Source: Silene conica (Eukaryota; Streptophyta; Magnoliopsida; Caryophyllales; Caryophyllaceae). Taken from it: DNA of 64,000 bases. The notes under the pieces are model-generated. The model did no database searches. It saw nothing but the letters and a program-made list of their open reading frames with translations, and was not told where the DNA came from. The first letter of the stretch is position 1. Each line of letters starts with the position of its first letter. This document shows positions 33,217 through 44,789 of the stretch, piece after piece. The DNA lies in NCBI GenBank assembly GCA_029255685.2, contig CM055313.2:24529079-24593078 (forward strand), given 5' to 3'. A program made the translations under genes and the position numbers.

Positions 33217-34230
33217 ATGGACTTGAAAACTCAACATCCCTACTTGGTGAGGACGTGTAGATTCAACGTCCCCAATGGAGGGGGACGTGAACAGTACACA
33301 TCCCTTGTTGGTGAGGACGGAAATTTTACACGTCCCTCATGGACGAGGATGTGGGAAATTCACGTCCATGTTGGGGCAAGACGTGAATTTTTCACGTCCA
33401 TATTAGGGATTTAGACGTGTAAATCGCACATCCTCAATGGACTTAGACGTGTGATTTACACGTCCCTTGCTGGTGCCAGAAGTGCACAGTACACGTCCCT
33501 CCATGGTTTGGACGTGTACTGTTCACGTCCCCTTAGGGTTGAGCAAAAAATCCGATGATCCGACATCCGATCCGTATCTGATCCGAATTAATGGATATCT
33601 GATCCGAAAAGTGGTTTGGTTCGGATACCCGTATCCGAAATATTTGGATATCGGATCAGATATGGATATCTGGCTTGAAAATTTGGATATCCGATATCCG
33701 AAAGTTATCGGATTGAATCTCAAATATCGGATCAGATATCCGATATCCGTGTAATATCCGATTCGTATCCGGGATTTGATCCATAAATATTAAATAACAC
33801 TAGCTAATTTCTTCTCACTCAATAACCACAAAACCGTAAATAACCGTCGTCAACAAAACTGTAAAGTTTAATTTCTTTTCATTAACAAAACCAATAATCA
33901 ACAATTCCACATTCACAAACCCACATTTTCATTTTTATTACGCTACTTTTATTTTTTATTACAGTTTTGACAATATATATTTACATTGATCAGATTTCGG
34001 ATATCGGATAACTGATCCAAAATTTTCGGATAGTTTCGGATACTAAATTTCGGATACCCAACATTTCGGATCACCGAACATTTCGGATCAGATCATGGAT
34101 ACTAAAATTTTGGATTTTCGGATCGGATATCCGATCCGAAGTAGGGTTTCGGATCAAATATCCGATCCATACTATGCCCTACGTCCCCTTGTGGCTTGGA
34201 CGTGTACTTTTCAAGTCCCTTTGCTTTCTG
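33217..34230. repeat. MULE-type subterminal repeats (CACGTCC/GGACGTG), interrupted
   Basis: Between 33240 and 33534, and again at 34181-34220 beyond a nested element, GGACGTG and CACGTCC alternate every 25-45 bp, forming a run of inverted repeats (for example GACGTGAATTTTTCACGTCC near 33381). Such repeats are common next to the ends of Mutator-like elements; the FAR1/OTU remnant downstream supports that reading. The outer end of the element is not clear. Confidence 0.6.
33535..34180. mobile_element. Nested 646-bp MITE built of GGATATCC/GATCCG palindromes
   Basis: Starts AGGGTTGAGCAAAAAATCCG, ends ATCCATACTATGCCCT; the ends are imperfect inverted repeats (AGGG..ATCCGAT against AGGGCATAGTATGGATCGGAT). 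It is flanked by the identical 10 bp ACGTCCCCTT at 33525-33534 and 34181-34190, so the insertion split a subterminal repeat block. An 8-bp duplication (hAT type) with two chance matches, or a 9-10 bp one (MULE type), are both possible. Non-coding; the interior carries many ATATCCGATCCG-like words in both orientations around an AT-rich centre. Confidence 0.8.
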
Positions 34231-34289
34231 TCTTTTTATTACGTTTTTTAGGTTTTTTTAATATTTTATAGTCTAATTATTGCTAATTT

Positions 34290-35205
34290 TGCGTGGTAAA
34301 CAAGATTCGTTTGAGGAGTTTGGTGGAAATGATGTTAATTACAACCGCCTATTTGAGTCGGATACATATTTTGAAAGTCGGGATTCGGCGTTTGACTGGG
34401 CTCAGAAAATAGATTTTGATAACGGTTTTGCCTTAGTAAAAGCAACAAATGGGGCCAAAAATCGTAAACAACCGGAGTTGCTCGGGTCATACTTTCGTTG
34501 TTCAAGGTACGACCGAACCAGAAAGAAGCACGATCTCTAAAAACCCGAGAAGCCTAGTAATAGAGGGACGGCTAAGTGTGATTGTTTGTTTAGGGTTCGA
34601 GTCGTGCAGGACTACGTCGATGATCTAGATGGGAAGCAGATGATTGTTTTGTACATTCTGACTTCGGAGAAGGGTGGATATCACAACCACGAAGTAACAA
34701 ACTACAAAGTTGGGGATAGACATTTTCCTGGTTTGGATGCCGAAGAGAAAGATTTCGTGAGCCAACAAGTCCGGGCATCGATTCCGCCGAGAGATATAAA
34801 AAAAGGTCTTCATCAAAGAACCCTGAATAAACCCCAACCTACAAACGGGCAAATTTATAGCGAGGCAAACCAGGTTCAGCGTGAGATGAGAGGAACGCGG
34901 AATCCCGCTCAACAACTATTGGCTGTAGCAGTTGCTAATTATGTGGAGTGGCACAAATCAGATCCCGATTCAAAGGAGCTAAGTCATGTGTTTATATCTC
35001 ATCCAGAAGGACCTTTGTCCAGTTGGAGTAAAAGATTTGGGGTCCCCAAAGCATTATGGGAGTACGTTGATGGTTGGGTTGATGTGGGTAATGATGGTCA
35101 TTGTGGTTATCGGGTAATATCGCATGCTCCCCGGGGTCGGGAGGATGACCACTTAGTCATGAGAGAGTGGTGTCTTAGAGAATTTCTGGCATACGTTATC
35201 GACAA
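34290..35205 (+). pseudogene. MULE-derived ORF: FAR1 DNA-binding plus OTU-like domain, no transposase core
   Basis: The frame shows ESRDSAFDWAQKIDFDNGFA, the opening of the FAR1 domain, then a stop at 34538-34540, then in the same frame CDCLFRV and GGYHNHEV, the zinc-binding C..C..HxH half of FAR1. After a linker (VRASIPPRDIKKGL, NYVEWHKSDPDSKELSHVF) it reaches YVDGWVDVGNDGHCGYRVIS, which matches the catalytic cysteine block of OTU-type cysteine proteases (DGHCGYR), then REDDHLVMREW. The DDE transposase and SWIM zinc finger expected between them are missing, so a central deletion is likely. The LTR at 35206 truncates it before the OTU histidine. No convincing ATG at the front. It is probably a remnant of a MULE that carried an OTU-like gene. 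Confidence 0.6.
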
Positions 35206-35613
35206 TGTAAAACCCCTCGCGGCAGGGGAAAGTAAATCATACAAAGGCTTGCAATTTTGCGCGGAATTAAAACTTTAAACATGCTTAACTAAGATACGAG
35301 GTGAACAATAACTAAAGATGTGGAAGAAATAAAACATAGATAAGTAATAAATATTAAATACAAAACCAAGCTACATACATGAAAAACATGTACGCCACAA
35401 TCAGTGGGGAGTGACTAGAGGTTCTCCTAGCCACCTATTGTCATACACATGCAACATATATTCACATAATCAAACATGTATACTCCAACATAAATATCAT
35501 CATGCGAAGTACATTATTCATAAACCGTTACCATAATAGTCATTTACACCCAACAACATCATTCTTACCCATATATATATACAATTCATACAAGCATACA
35601 TGCATTTCACAAA

Positions 35614-35705
35614 CTATGAAGGTTCAGCGGTCAACTTAAGACACAACCTAAGCATAGCACCATTCAGCAGTATCTAACACTGTACCATAACACAGGCAAG
35701 TTAGA
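35614..35705. repeat. Single-copy versions of the two LTR hairpins
   Basis: CTATG (35614-35618) pairs with CATAG (35653-35657) around a loop homologous to the core of the ten-copy array (AGGTTCAGCGGTCAACTTAA..CAACCT). Next, TCTAAC (35673-35678) pairs with GTTAGA (35700-35705) around ACACTGTACCAT..AGGCAA. In both cases the loop resembles the solo LTR and the stem does not. Confidence 0.75.
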
Positions 35706-36180
35706 CACAACAATCAATACTACAAGGAAGATGGCATATGACGACTCCATTATACGACAATAGCAAGTCTACTTAGTCTCAGCGAATACAATCCCCTAGT
35801 AGGACGACAATCTGATCTACGGTCCTAGTCTAAATCTGGCCAGACTCACGAGGTATAAACCTTCCTCGATTCGACAAGCGCACGAAGCACCCCCAAGACT
35901 CGAACTAGCTAGGAACGAGATACCCTCTAAGTCGGGCGGACAATCTGAAACCTGATCGGAACACCTATCAACGGTCATACCAAGACACACAGTCCAGGTG
36001 AGAACAAGAGTCATATAACAGCTCATAGTATAACCTCCACATACATACACAACACATCACCCCAAGATGTAGTACTCATTCGATTCACAATAAAACTATG
36101 ACCCAAACACAATCAACAGTTGTATTATTCCATTTCTAAGACTCACTCAACCCTTAACCAATTTCGGAAACTATTTGAAG

Positions 36181-36830
36181 TGAGACCGGTTTCCCTTCCG
36201 GTTGCCCGGCCGGGGGGTCTTTCTCCTCAAACCAATTTACGAACCCAGTGTAAGAGTCGTCCAATTTCTTGGACTAATAACAACTCAAATGATAAATCGA
36301 TATTCTTTTGATAAACATCCATTCAACACATAGTCAACTTCGGAAACCATTTGAGGCAAAAGTCGGTTTTCCTTCCGGTTGCCCGACCGGGGGGTCTTTC
36401 TCCTTGAATCAATTTCTGAACCCGATATAAGTGTCGTCCAAGGCTCTTGGACTACAAACACGCATACAAACCATACGGAAAAGGAATCAATCGAATCCGA
36501 CATGTAAATTGGAAGTTACAAGTAATTTTCAACGAACAGGGGCTCTCAGCCGGTTAGTCCATAGGCCGTCGGTCGGCCGGCTGAGGGTCCTTGACTCTTA
36601 CATACAAACATTCCAAAATTTCACAGGAGGGGCTCTCAGCCGGTGGACCGGCTGCCAGCCACCCAGATGAGAGTCCTTGACTCTCAACAACAATCTTCTA
36701 GAATAACAAGGAGGGGCTCAGCTCTCAGCCGGCTAACCGGCTGATGGTCCTTTCTCAGCCTTTCATAAAAAAAAACTAGAGGGGCTCTTAGTCGGTTGAC
36801 CGGCGGCCGGTCAACCAACCGGCTAGGAAG
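36181..36830. repeat. Hairpin and GC-palindrome block of the second LTR
   Basis: Two copies of the GAGACCGGTTTCCC..GGGGGGTCTTTC motif (36182 and 36360) with the stem-loop CCGG-TTGC-CCGG or CCGG-TTGC-CCGA; two GTCCAA..TTGGAC hairpins (36259-36274, 36436-36452); then four GC palindromes starting CTCAGCCGG or CTTAGTCGG at about 36545, 36633, 36723 and 36786. It corresponds to 3535-4975 of the solo LTR, in the same order. Confidence 0.75.
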
Positions 36831-37205
36831 CTTTGTAACCCGCGATAGCCTATTTCACCAATTCCTACTCATTCACAACCTTCAATAATTCTTCCTATAC
36901 ATGATTCTAATCAACAATTCAACAATCCCAGCATGAATATCATATCAATTAGACATGTGAGCATATTAACAAACATCCCCCATTTGACTTCACATCAAAT
37001 TCCCAAATTCAAGCCATCTTTCATGTATATACAATAAACATTCCCAAATGGGTTTTCCTCATGAAATCAACATATAATCAGATTATAAACATTAACAAAG
37101 TCCCTTTAAACTATATTGAACACTAATTTCATACTAAACACATAGAAATCACAAAGAATGCTAATATAGACATAAGGCCGAGTTTCTCATTATTGTCACC
37201 TTTAC

Positions 37206-38738
37206 TGAAGAGTCTATTGACCTAGATATACTCAAGAAGAGTGGGGGGGGGGGGGGGGGGGTTGAATTAAGTATCCCAACTATTTCGATTCTTCTTCGAT
37301 GTTTGTTGATGAGACGTACTAATAGCAAGTAACAAGTACGAACGATAAAGTAAATGAGACACGAACTTTTGAAGTGGTTCAGTTTCACAAATCGAAACCT
37401 ACGTCCACTATTCTCGATTAATAAAATTAGTACCGGATTACAATTTTATCAACCTAACTCGTACAACTTTGATGTTAGTTGTAACTCAATCTAGATACCG
37501 TAAAATATCTAGCTACGACAAGTACCGTTAAATACTTGCTTCCAATGAGTACCGCTAAATACTCGAATCTATCTCAAGTAAATAAGATAAAGTCTTCAAC
37601 AATTTCTTGTGTACAATGATCTTGAACGTGTGAGAATTTTCCTCAAAGCTTGTAGTCTTGATTACGAGATTTGACAATGATTGGCACGGAAAACGAGACG
37701 TATGAGAGATTACGTTCGTTACTTTCTTGATTTGCGTGAGGCGTGTGTTCGTTGGTCTTGGACGTGTAATATGATGTGTATATATAGTAATTTAGATCTA
37801 GGTTGAATCCTAGATAGTTTAGGAATATTACTTTATCTAGAATACTTATTCTAGGTAATATTTCAAACTTAATCTTATTCGATTTAGGAAAGGACTCTAA
37901 TAAGATATTATTAATTTAAAACATAAGATAATATTTCCAAAAACCTATTTGATTTAGGAAACATCTTATACCATAAAATATAGTATCCTACTTTAAATCA
38001 ATTCCTAATTCTTGTCAAAATATAATATATTATATCTTTAATCAAATCCTAGTTAATCTTTAAGTAGATTAAATAAACACACATTATTTATTTAATTAAC
38101 CATAAAGATAATATGAAACATGTTAGTAGTCGTGTAGGAAACGTGAGGCATACTTCCTCGACACGCTTCCCAACGCACGCTTCCCAATGTACATTTCATA
38201 AGACACGTTCTTCGAGACATACTTCTCGAAGCACGTTTCCCTAGGAATTTAGATTTTGACAATAACGGTTTAGCATAAAATCCTTAGTATATTAGAATTA
38301 ATATTTATCTCATAAGAAAAATATTTTATTTCTTGTTAACTAAAGAATATTTCTATTTTAAAAACCGTTTTAAGATTACTAAATTAATATATAACAATAT
38401 ATTAATATCACGCGTAAATCCTTACGCTTTTACTTATTCCATGCAAATCTCATTTCTTCAATAGTTATAGGTACGACGTATAACTTAAGAACTCTTGATG
38501 TCGTAAAAAAGCTTTTATCTTGTAAGTCTTCAAAAAGACTTGACATTTGACATAAGCTTGATCTTTCTTCAATCTTCGATTGAATCTATACTTTACTAAA
38601 CTACGATCTTCACTCTATAATTAACTGTACACTTAAACGCACGATTACACGCATATGTATATAAAACATAATTGTCTAAACTTGTCATTATTAAAACATA
38701 AAACAATATATTAAATATATAGAATATATTACTTAACA
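37206..38738 (-). mobile_element. 3' LTR of the Sirevirus-type element
   Basis: 1533 bp, TGAAGAGTCTATTGACC to ATATATTACTTAACA on the plus strand. It has a G-run of 19 (37243-37261) near the edge and a minus-strand TATA box (CTATATATAC) at about 37775-37785. It lacks the LINE found in the other LTR, so that LINE inserted after the element did. Confidence 0.9.
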
Positions 38739-38753
38739 AATTCCCCCTTTTTA
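38739..38753 (-). promoter_or_regulatory. Polypurine tract of the Sirevirus-type element
   Basis: On the minus strand TTAAAAAGGGGGAATT directly precedes the 3' LTR start TGTTAAGTAATATATTC. It primes plus-strand DNA synthesis. Confidence 0.85.
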
Positions 38754-39456
38754 ATGATGGCAAGTCTTATCTAGAATCGTGTCTAAGTGTAACGTAGTAA
38801 CGTTCCCCCTCAACATAATATTGGTCCTTCATAATATAGATCAACTAGGGTTTCTATTTTTAGACTAAACCAATTACTTAAAGAACTATGAGAGACAATA
38901 CGTTACGACAAGGAGCAATCTTAGGCAAATTCGTAATCTAGATCGCATTCTTTTCCCCCTCTTGACATCATTGAAAAGACGGAAACAAAGACATAAAACG
39001 ACTAGAATGATATAATACGAAACAAACCTAAGCATGTAATTCTAACTTAAACACACAAACGTAATTAAAATCATGCAAACACGAAATACGAACGGTAAAA
39101 CGACACACAACCATATACTACAATGCCAAAAGGGCCGAATATCCAAAATAAAGCCTAATGGGCCGAATCAGAGTATAAGCCAACTGGGCCGAAAGTAGTA
39201 GAATTATGGAAAGTGTTAATACAAGTCATCTGGGCCGAATAAGAGGATAGGGAAAATGGGCCAGAAACACAAAAGATCAAAAGGCTTAAATTGTTTTAAG
39301 AAAAGGAAATTAGGCTAATAACACGACCAACCACCAACAGAGCCCAAAAACCGATTTCCGCAACCTTAGAGCCATAATTCCTGCAAAACAGAGCGAAATA
39401 AAGCACAATACAACCTATCTTTACTCGGAGTGACGAATGATATGAGGATTAACAAA
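38754..39456. other. 3' noncoding part of the Sirevirus-type element
   Basis: Non-coding. GGGCCGAA-type words repeat at about 39128-39250 (GGGCCGAATATCC, GGGCCGAATCAG, GGGCCGAAAG, GGGCCGAATAAG), every 25-50 bp. Confidence 0.5.
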
Positions 39457-40920
39457 TTATGGATGGGTACGATACTCCAAGGTATCTAGAGGATCGAGGC
39501 AACTCGCAACGTGACGACCTTGGGCATCAATGGCACGCTCGAAGGTAAAAACTTTAAGACAAAGAGCCTTTACCGGCGCTAGACATTGAGCACCATCCTC
39601 TCTAACCAACCAAGTGTCACGAACTAGAGTCCCTCCTTGGGTTGTAAGAAACTGATTACGGTCACTGACCATAACAACCTCCTCCTTAACCGTCTAAAGT
39701 TCACGACACAAATGAGTAAGATGCCCTTCCATCCTTCGTATCCACTCACGCAACCCATCATCATTATTCCCCTTATTTCCATTTTCGCTCTTAGGACCCT
39801 TGAACTTGGATATCAAGGTAAAAATCTTGTCCACCTTACTCTCTAAGTCTACCAAATTTCCATTTTATTTCTTTGGTTTCCTCACTTTCACGGCCAAACA
39901 ATAGCTCACCGTTCTTGCCGAAGGTCCCCATCAATTTCATAAGCTTGTTGCTCATTCGGTCACGAGGCACCACGCCATAAATACTAATATCAACAACCCC
40001 TGTATGAAAAAACAACTCCGAGACCCACATCCCGTACGGAATATCCAACGTAGTACAAAAACTATCTTTAACGAGAATCTTGGATACATGAACGATTTTA
40101 GTATAAACCAAAGGTGCCAAACTAATCTTTTTTCCGACTAACCACTTATAAAGAATAATAGTATCACAGCAACTTAGCTTATCTCGACCACCACGTCGAG
40201 GCAAGACGGAATTCCGAAGAAAGTTGACAAAAAACTTAAGCTTAGGGTTAAACGAATTTGTTAGAAGAGGACTAACTTTAGTAGCATTCTCATCAAAGTA
40301 TTTCTTAATAGCCATTTTTTCATCTTTCGACACATTTGACCACTCTTTGCTTGGGTCAAGAACCAACCCATCATTTTTTAACTTGAATATACGACACATA
40401 TCCTCAATTGAAATCTCGACATCTCTCCCATTCACTACGGCCTTCACCCCATTCTCCGTTAACTTCACGGTAGCATAAAATTGGATGACTTCAATAGGGA
40501 AAATAAGACCCGAAAAATTACTAACATACAACCAATCTTGAAAGATCAAGAAGTCCTTAAAAAATTGTAAAGATGGAGACCCATTAACCCAAGAAGTCGG
40601 ATAAAAACGCCCTGCATGTATAGAATATGGCAAAAGACGCTCAATCAACATACCTTCATTCTTAGTGACACGGACTTTTTCCAAACCCGCTTGGGTTACT
40701 TCACTGGAAACGTCCTGAAACAGGGGTTGAGGGGAAAGACCTTCTTCAAACAACTCATCCTCCATAACTGCTTTACCTTTGTCTATCTTACGCCTCTTGC
40801 TTCCCTCTGATTTTGGAACGGTCACAGTAATCGGTTCTGGGACGGTGGTGGCGATGGCGTCGGAGTTGGGGATGTGGGTTTGTGGCGAGAGGAGCGACGA
40901 TCCGAGACAGGAGGCATTCT
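39457..40920 (-). pseudogene. Sirevirus 3' ORF (plant transposon protein domain)
   Basis: An extra gene downstream of RNase H. The main open part (40825-39836) begins without ATG; upstream, ATG at 40920 opens a proline-rich, serine-rich N-terminus that ends one frame away at TGA near 40825, so a frameshift joins them. The middle (FYATVKLTENGVKAVVNGRD, VEISIEDMCRIFKLKND, LLTNSFNPKLKFFVNFLRN) resembles the putative plant transposon protein domain seen in many plant retroelement ORFs. After a second frameshift near 39850 the frame continues with SKVDKIFTLISKFKGPKSEN and a coil-like segment, with an amber stop near 39697, to 39457. Sireviruses often carry an extra ORF here, sometimes called envelope-like; I see no signal peptide or membrane segment, so I do not call it an envelope. 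Confidence 0.6.
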
Positions 40921-41243
40921 GAGTATGATGATTTGAGGGAGTTTTGTTTTAATGGTGAATTTCTTGATTTTAATTGATACCAATTGAATTTGGGTTTATT
41001 GGATGTGAGGTAATCGGGATTTGACAGTCGAGGGTGAATTATGGAGTTAGTGGAAGTTGTGAGATGACGGTTATGGGGTTATGGGAGGAGTGTGTAAGTA
41101 GAGAAGGTGGGGTAATCACGTGGGGTAGGTAGGGTAGTAATTAGGTTAGTTAATACGTAAATATTTGTTGCGTTTTTAATTGGTACGTAATTTTACTAAC
41201 ACGAGTTTATAATGAGTTACGTACTTGAGGTACGTAACTATAC

Positions 41244-41292
<49 letters not shown>

Positions 41293-41515
41293 TAATAATA
41301 TTGTTGGCATAAATTTATTAATATTTGAATATTATTATTTTGATTTGAGAAATTGGTTGTGTACGTTCGTATAACATGTAGCATGAAATAATGAAAGTTC
41401 CAGCATTAAAAAACAAATAACACACATAGGGATGCCGCGGAATATACGGACACAGTCATATAGTTCTGTCTTTTTCATAGTCAGTCATTGGGTTATTTTC
41501 AGCTCTTAAGATCGA
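40921..41515. other. Noncoding spacer with (TA)n microsatellite
   Basis: Between the 3' ORF and the pol end. It contains about 19 TA dinucleotides at 41250-41287. No gene. Confidence 0.8.
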
Positions 41516-42331
41516 TTAGGTGCCACCGATTAAACCAATTTCCAATCGTAAAGTCTCAAATCGTTCCCTAGCCAAAGGCTTAGTAAACATATCTGCCCAT
41601 TGTTTTTCCATACTACAAAATTCCATTTTAATGTTTTTCTTTTCTACATGGTCACGTAAGAAGTGATGTCTAATCTCTATGTGTTTTGTTCTCGAGTGCT
41701 GAGCCGGGTTCTTTATAGCACTCGTATTATCACATAATATAGGTACACGTCCCACGTCAATACCATAATCAAGTTGGGAACATACCAGTGCGGCTGCAAT
41801 ATATTCTGCTTCTGCGGTTGACAAGGCGACAAAATTTTGTTTCTTGGATGCCCATGATATACTACATGGTCCGACGAAGGTCGCAAGTCCAGAAGTACTT
41901 TTTCTATCTAAAGAACAACCTGCATAATCCGCATCTGAATATCCTAATAGGTTAAAATTACAGTCCATTGGATACCATAGATATAATTTTGATGTTCCGA
42001 TTAGGTATCTTAGGATTCTCTTAACCGCAATCATATGCAATTCTTTTGGTGCAGATTGGAACCGAGCACATACGCAGACACTAAACATTATATTTGGACG
42101 ACTTGCAGTAAGATAAAGAAGTGAGCCGATCATACCTCTATAAGTAGTTTCATCTACTGACTTACCGTCTTCGTCTTTGGTGAGCTTTTTATCTGTTACC
42201 ATTGGAGTAGGCATAGGATGAGAGGATTCCATTCTGAATTTATTTATTAATTCCTTGACGTATTTTTGTTGATGTACTTTGATGCCCTCGTTCGTTTGTT
42301 GAATTTGAAGTCCAAGGAAGAATTTTAATTC
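41516..42331 (-). pseudogene. Sirevirus pol: RT thumb and RNase H
   Basis: The segment after the TGA near 42328-42330 (codon position where the family usually has glycine) reads ELKFFLGLQIQ, then PMPTPMVTDKKL, TYRGMIGSLLYLTASRPNI. RNase H shows YSDADYAGCSLDRKSTSG, ALSTAEAEYIA and the end motif SRTKHIEIRHHFLRD. A short internal deletion is likely after LVCSQ, where the usual LWMKQQL-like residues are absent. The frame ends at 41516. It degrades the RNA strand of the replication hybrid in the virus-like particle. Confidence 0.88.
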
Positions 42332-43035
42332 TCACATCATACTCATCTCGAACTCGGATGTCATCAACTTTGAAAAATATTGGCACAACTTTTTGTTGGT
42401 TGAGCCAAATATAATATCATCAACGTAGATCTGGACTACTAGTAGATCGGAATTTTCGCTTTTCAGAAATAGTGTCTTATCTACTGATGCTCTCTTGAAT
42501 CCGCTTTCCAACAGAAATTTTGATAGTCTGTTGTACCATGCTCGAGGGGCACGTTTCAGCCCGTAGAGAGCTTTGTCCAATCTGTATACATGATCCTTTA
42601 GATTGCTGTCAGGAAATCCAGGAGGTTGTTCGACATAGACTTCCTCCTGAAGATATCCGTTAAGGAATGCAGTCTTAACATCCATTTGAAATAATTTCAT
42701 TCCTTTGTGTGCAGCAAATGCTATGAGCAAGCGAATCGCTTCAAGGCGACCACAGGAGCGAAGGTTTCGTCATAATCGATCCCTTCCTGTTGATTGTATC
42801 CTTGAACGACCAATCTTGCTTTATTACGTACGATGACTCCAGAGTCATCTAATTTATTTCTGAATACCCATCTCGTTCCAATTACTGATCTATCTTTTGG
42901 ACGAGGAACGAGATGCCATACTTTATTCCTCTAGAATTGTTGTAGTTCTTCTTGCATGGCGACTATCCAGTCAGGTTCTGCAAGAGCTTCTTTTATATTT
43001 GTAGGTTCAATTGTGGAGAGAAAGGAGTAGAAGGA
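42332..43035 (-). pseudogene. Sirevirus pol: reverse transcriptase
   Basis: The Copia RT opens with IKEALAEPDWIVAMQEELQQF, followed directly by an amber stop near 42932, then [19 protein letters not shown] and [21 protein letters not shown] frameshift near 42745 separates this from [29 protein letters not shown] and the active site [11 protein letters not shown]. Both catalytic aspartates of YVDD and that of QMDVKTAF remain. Reverse transcription cannot proceed from this copy because of the stop and frameshift. Confidence 0.88.
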
Positions 43036-43038
43036 ACA

Positions 43039-43581
43039 CTAGTTATTTAAGCTTCTTCGAGTTTGAACTCCTTCTGTAAGGCTTCCTATGATACTATCCA
43101 TAGGGTGAGAGCCTTTATATCTGCAGTTTCTTGATTGATTGTTTTCATTGCTACTGCTTGACTCGAGATTTTGACTTGTTCCCCCTGAATCCAAACCAGG
43201 GTTTACAGGAGAGTCAGGTATAACTATGACCTCTTCCCTTTGGTTTTGTTTCAAAGTTGTAGCTTCATTAGCTACAACTCTGGGTTCTAAGTCATTGGTT
43301 TGAGAGTTATCTACAGTATCATCAACTGTAGTTTCATCTCTCGCACCATTTCCTCCCAAGTCAAGTTCATCGTTGATTCCTTGAATTTCGCCTTCATCAT
43401 TATTTTCTATTTCTGGATGATCTTCCCTTGACAAACGAAAGTCTGGTTCGTCTAGGTTTTCCTCTTCGTCCCGTAAAGGCTTGTCGAAGGCATTATTCTC
43501 ATCAAAGATAACATTTATACTCTCTTCTATGCATAAGGTACGTTTATTAAAAACTTTATAGGCTTTACTATGATCAGAATA
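43039..43581 (-). pseudogene. Linker between integrase and RT of the Sirevirus pol
   Basis: Acidic, serine- and asparagine-rich, low-complexity segment (EIENNDEGEIQGINDELD, NLESSSSNENNQS) ending GVQTRRSL, a phrase typical just before Copia RT. Its frame breaks from integrase near 43580 and from RT near 43036. Confidence 0.7.
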
Positions 43582-44770
43582 TCATATGAAAATTGCCTCA
43601 TCACTTCTAGGGTCAAATTTGCTTAAACGATTTTTACCATTGTTACGAACAAAACATTTACTCCCAAAACATCTTAGATGTGATATATTAGGTTTACGAC
43701 CACGTAAAAGTTCATAAGGTGTCTTTTTTAGGATAGGTCTAATCATAGCACAATTATGAATATAGCAAGCTGTACTAATAGCTTCAGCACAAAAGTTTCT
43801 AGGTAGGCCACTACAAAGAAGCATTGTTCTAGCCATGTCTTCTAGGGTTCTGTTCATGCGTTCTACTACTCCGTTTTGTTGTGGTGTTCTAGGTGCAGAG
43901 AAGATGTGTCCAACACCGTTGGATTTACAGAATTCAATAAAAGCATGGTTGTCAAACTCAGTTACATGGTCAGTTCGAATAGTTACTAGATTAGATTTTA
44001 ATTTGTTTTGGACAAGTTTCATGAGACTCATAAATTCATCAAAAGTTTCATCTTTAGAATGAATAAATATTGGCCAAACAAATCTAGAATAATGATCAAC
44101 TAGAACGAAAACATACCTGGAACCATCTCTGCTTCTTACCTTCATGGGGCCACAGAGATCCATATGTACTAGTTCAAGAGCTTGGTTAGTACTTACTATT
44201 ATTTTTGGTCTGAAGGATGATCTGACGTGTTTACATCGTGCACATGTATCGCACATCTTTTCTTGATCAAATTTGATCTTGGGCAGACCTTCGACCAAGT
44301 CCCATCTCTTCAATTTGCTAAGAATAAGAGAACTAATATGACCAAAGCTCTTATGCCAGAGACATGGATCATCTAACGTAACTTTCATACATGAGAGAAA
44401 GTCAGTAGGCACAACGTTTAAATCAATCATATAAACATTTTTCTTTCTATGACCTTCAAGAATAACTTTACTTGTACCTTCCATAATTATACGACAAACA
44501 TCTGTATGAAAGACAACTTTGTTTCCTTTGTCGCATAACTGTGATATACTAATTAAGTTATGTTTAAGACCACTTACCAGATATACATCGCTAATAGAGT
44601 GAGAAGATGAGATGCCTATCTTACAGACACCTATTACCTTTCCCTTTTTGTTGTCTCCGAAGGTGACTTTTCCTCCGTCAAATGGTTTCAAGGTAATAAA
44701 TAGGTTGGCGTCGCCTGTCATGTGTCGGGAGCATCCACTGTCGAGGTACCATAGGTTATTCTCTTTAGCG
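43582..44770 (-). pseudogene. Sirevirus pol: protease end and integrase
   Basis: Opens with WYLDSGCSRHMTGD, the Copia aspartic protease motif (DSG), followed by VYLVSGLKHNLISISQL. Integrase: zinc-binding HHCC (LWHKSFGHIS, MCDTCARCKH), then the DDE core, HMDLCGPMKVRSRDG, TDHVTEFDN and APRTPQQNGVVERMNRTL; the two glycines normally in the DHGGEF block are replaced (DHVTEF). C-terminal LRCFGSKCFV is present. The frame is one off that of gag, whose stop lies at 44790, and a stop ends it at 43582. It would cut and insert the cDNA copy. Confidence 0.9.
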
Positions 44771-44789
44771 ATTATCTGTACAAAATAAT

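Larger units (their letters stand above)
35206..37205 (-). mobile_element. Truncated second LTR of the 2.9-kb Gypsy family
   Basis: Begins TGTAAAACCCCTCGCGG as the solo LTR does, and follows it, with divergence, to ..CTCATTATTGTCACCTTTAC, equivalent to about 5350 in the solo LTR. At that point the Sirevirus begins. The remaining 590 bp or so are not in the window. Left flank GACAA (35201-35205) would be one copy of its duplication. Shared blocks include TACGCCACAATCAGTGGGGA and GGCCGAGTTTCTCATT. Confidence 0.8.

Noticed and set aside
33523-33754. Open frames on both strands in the nested MITE
   Set aside because: Repeated GGATATCC/GATCCG words translate without stops; no protein homology is suggested.
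39836-40825. Envelope glycoprotein in the Sirevirus-type element
   Set aside because: No signal peptide, transmembrane helix or furin-like site is visible in any frame of this ORF.
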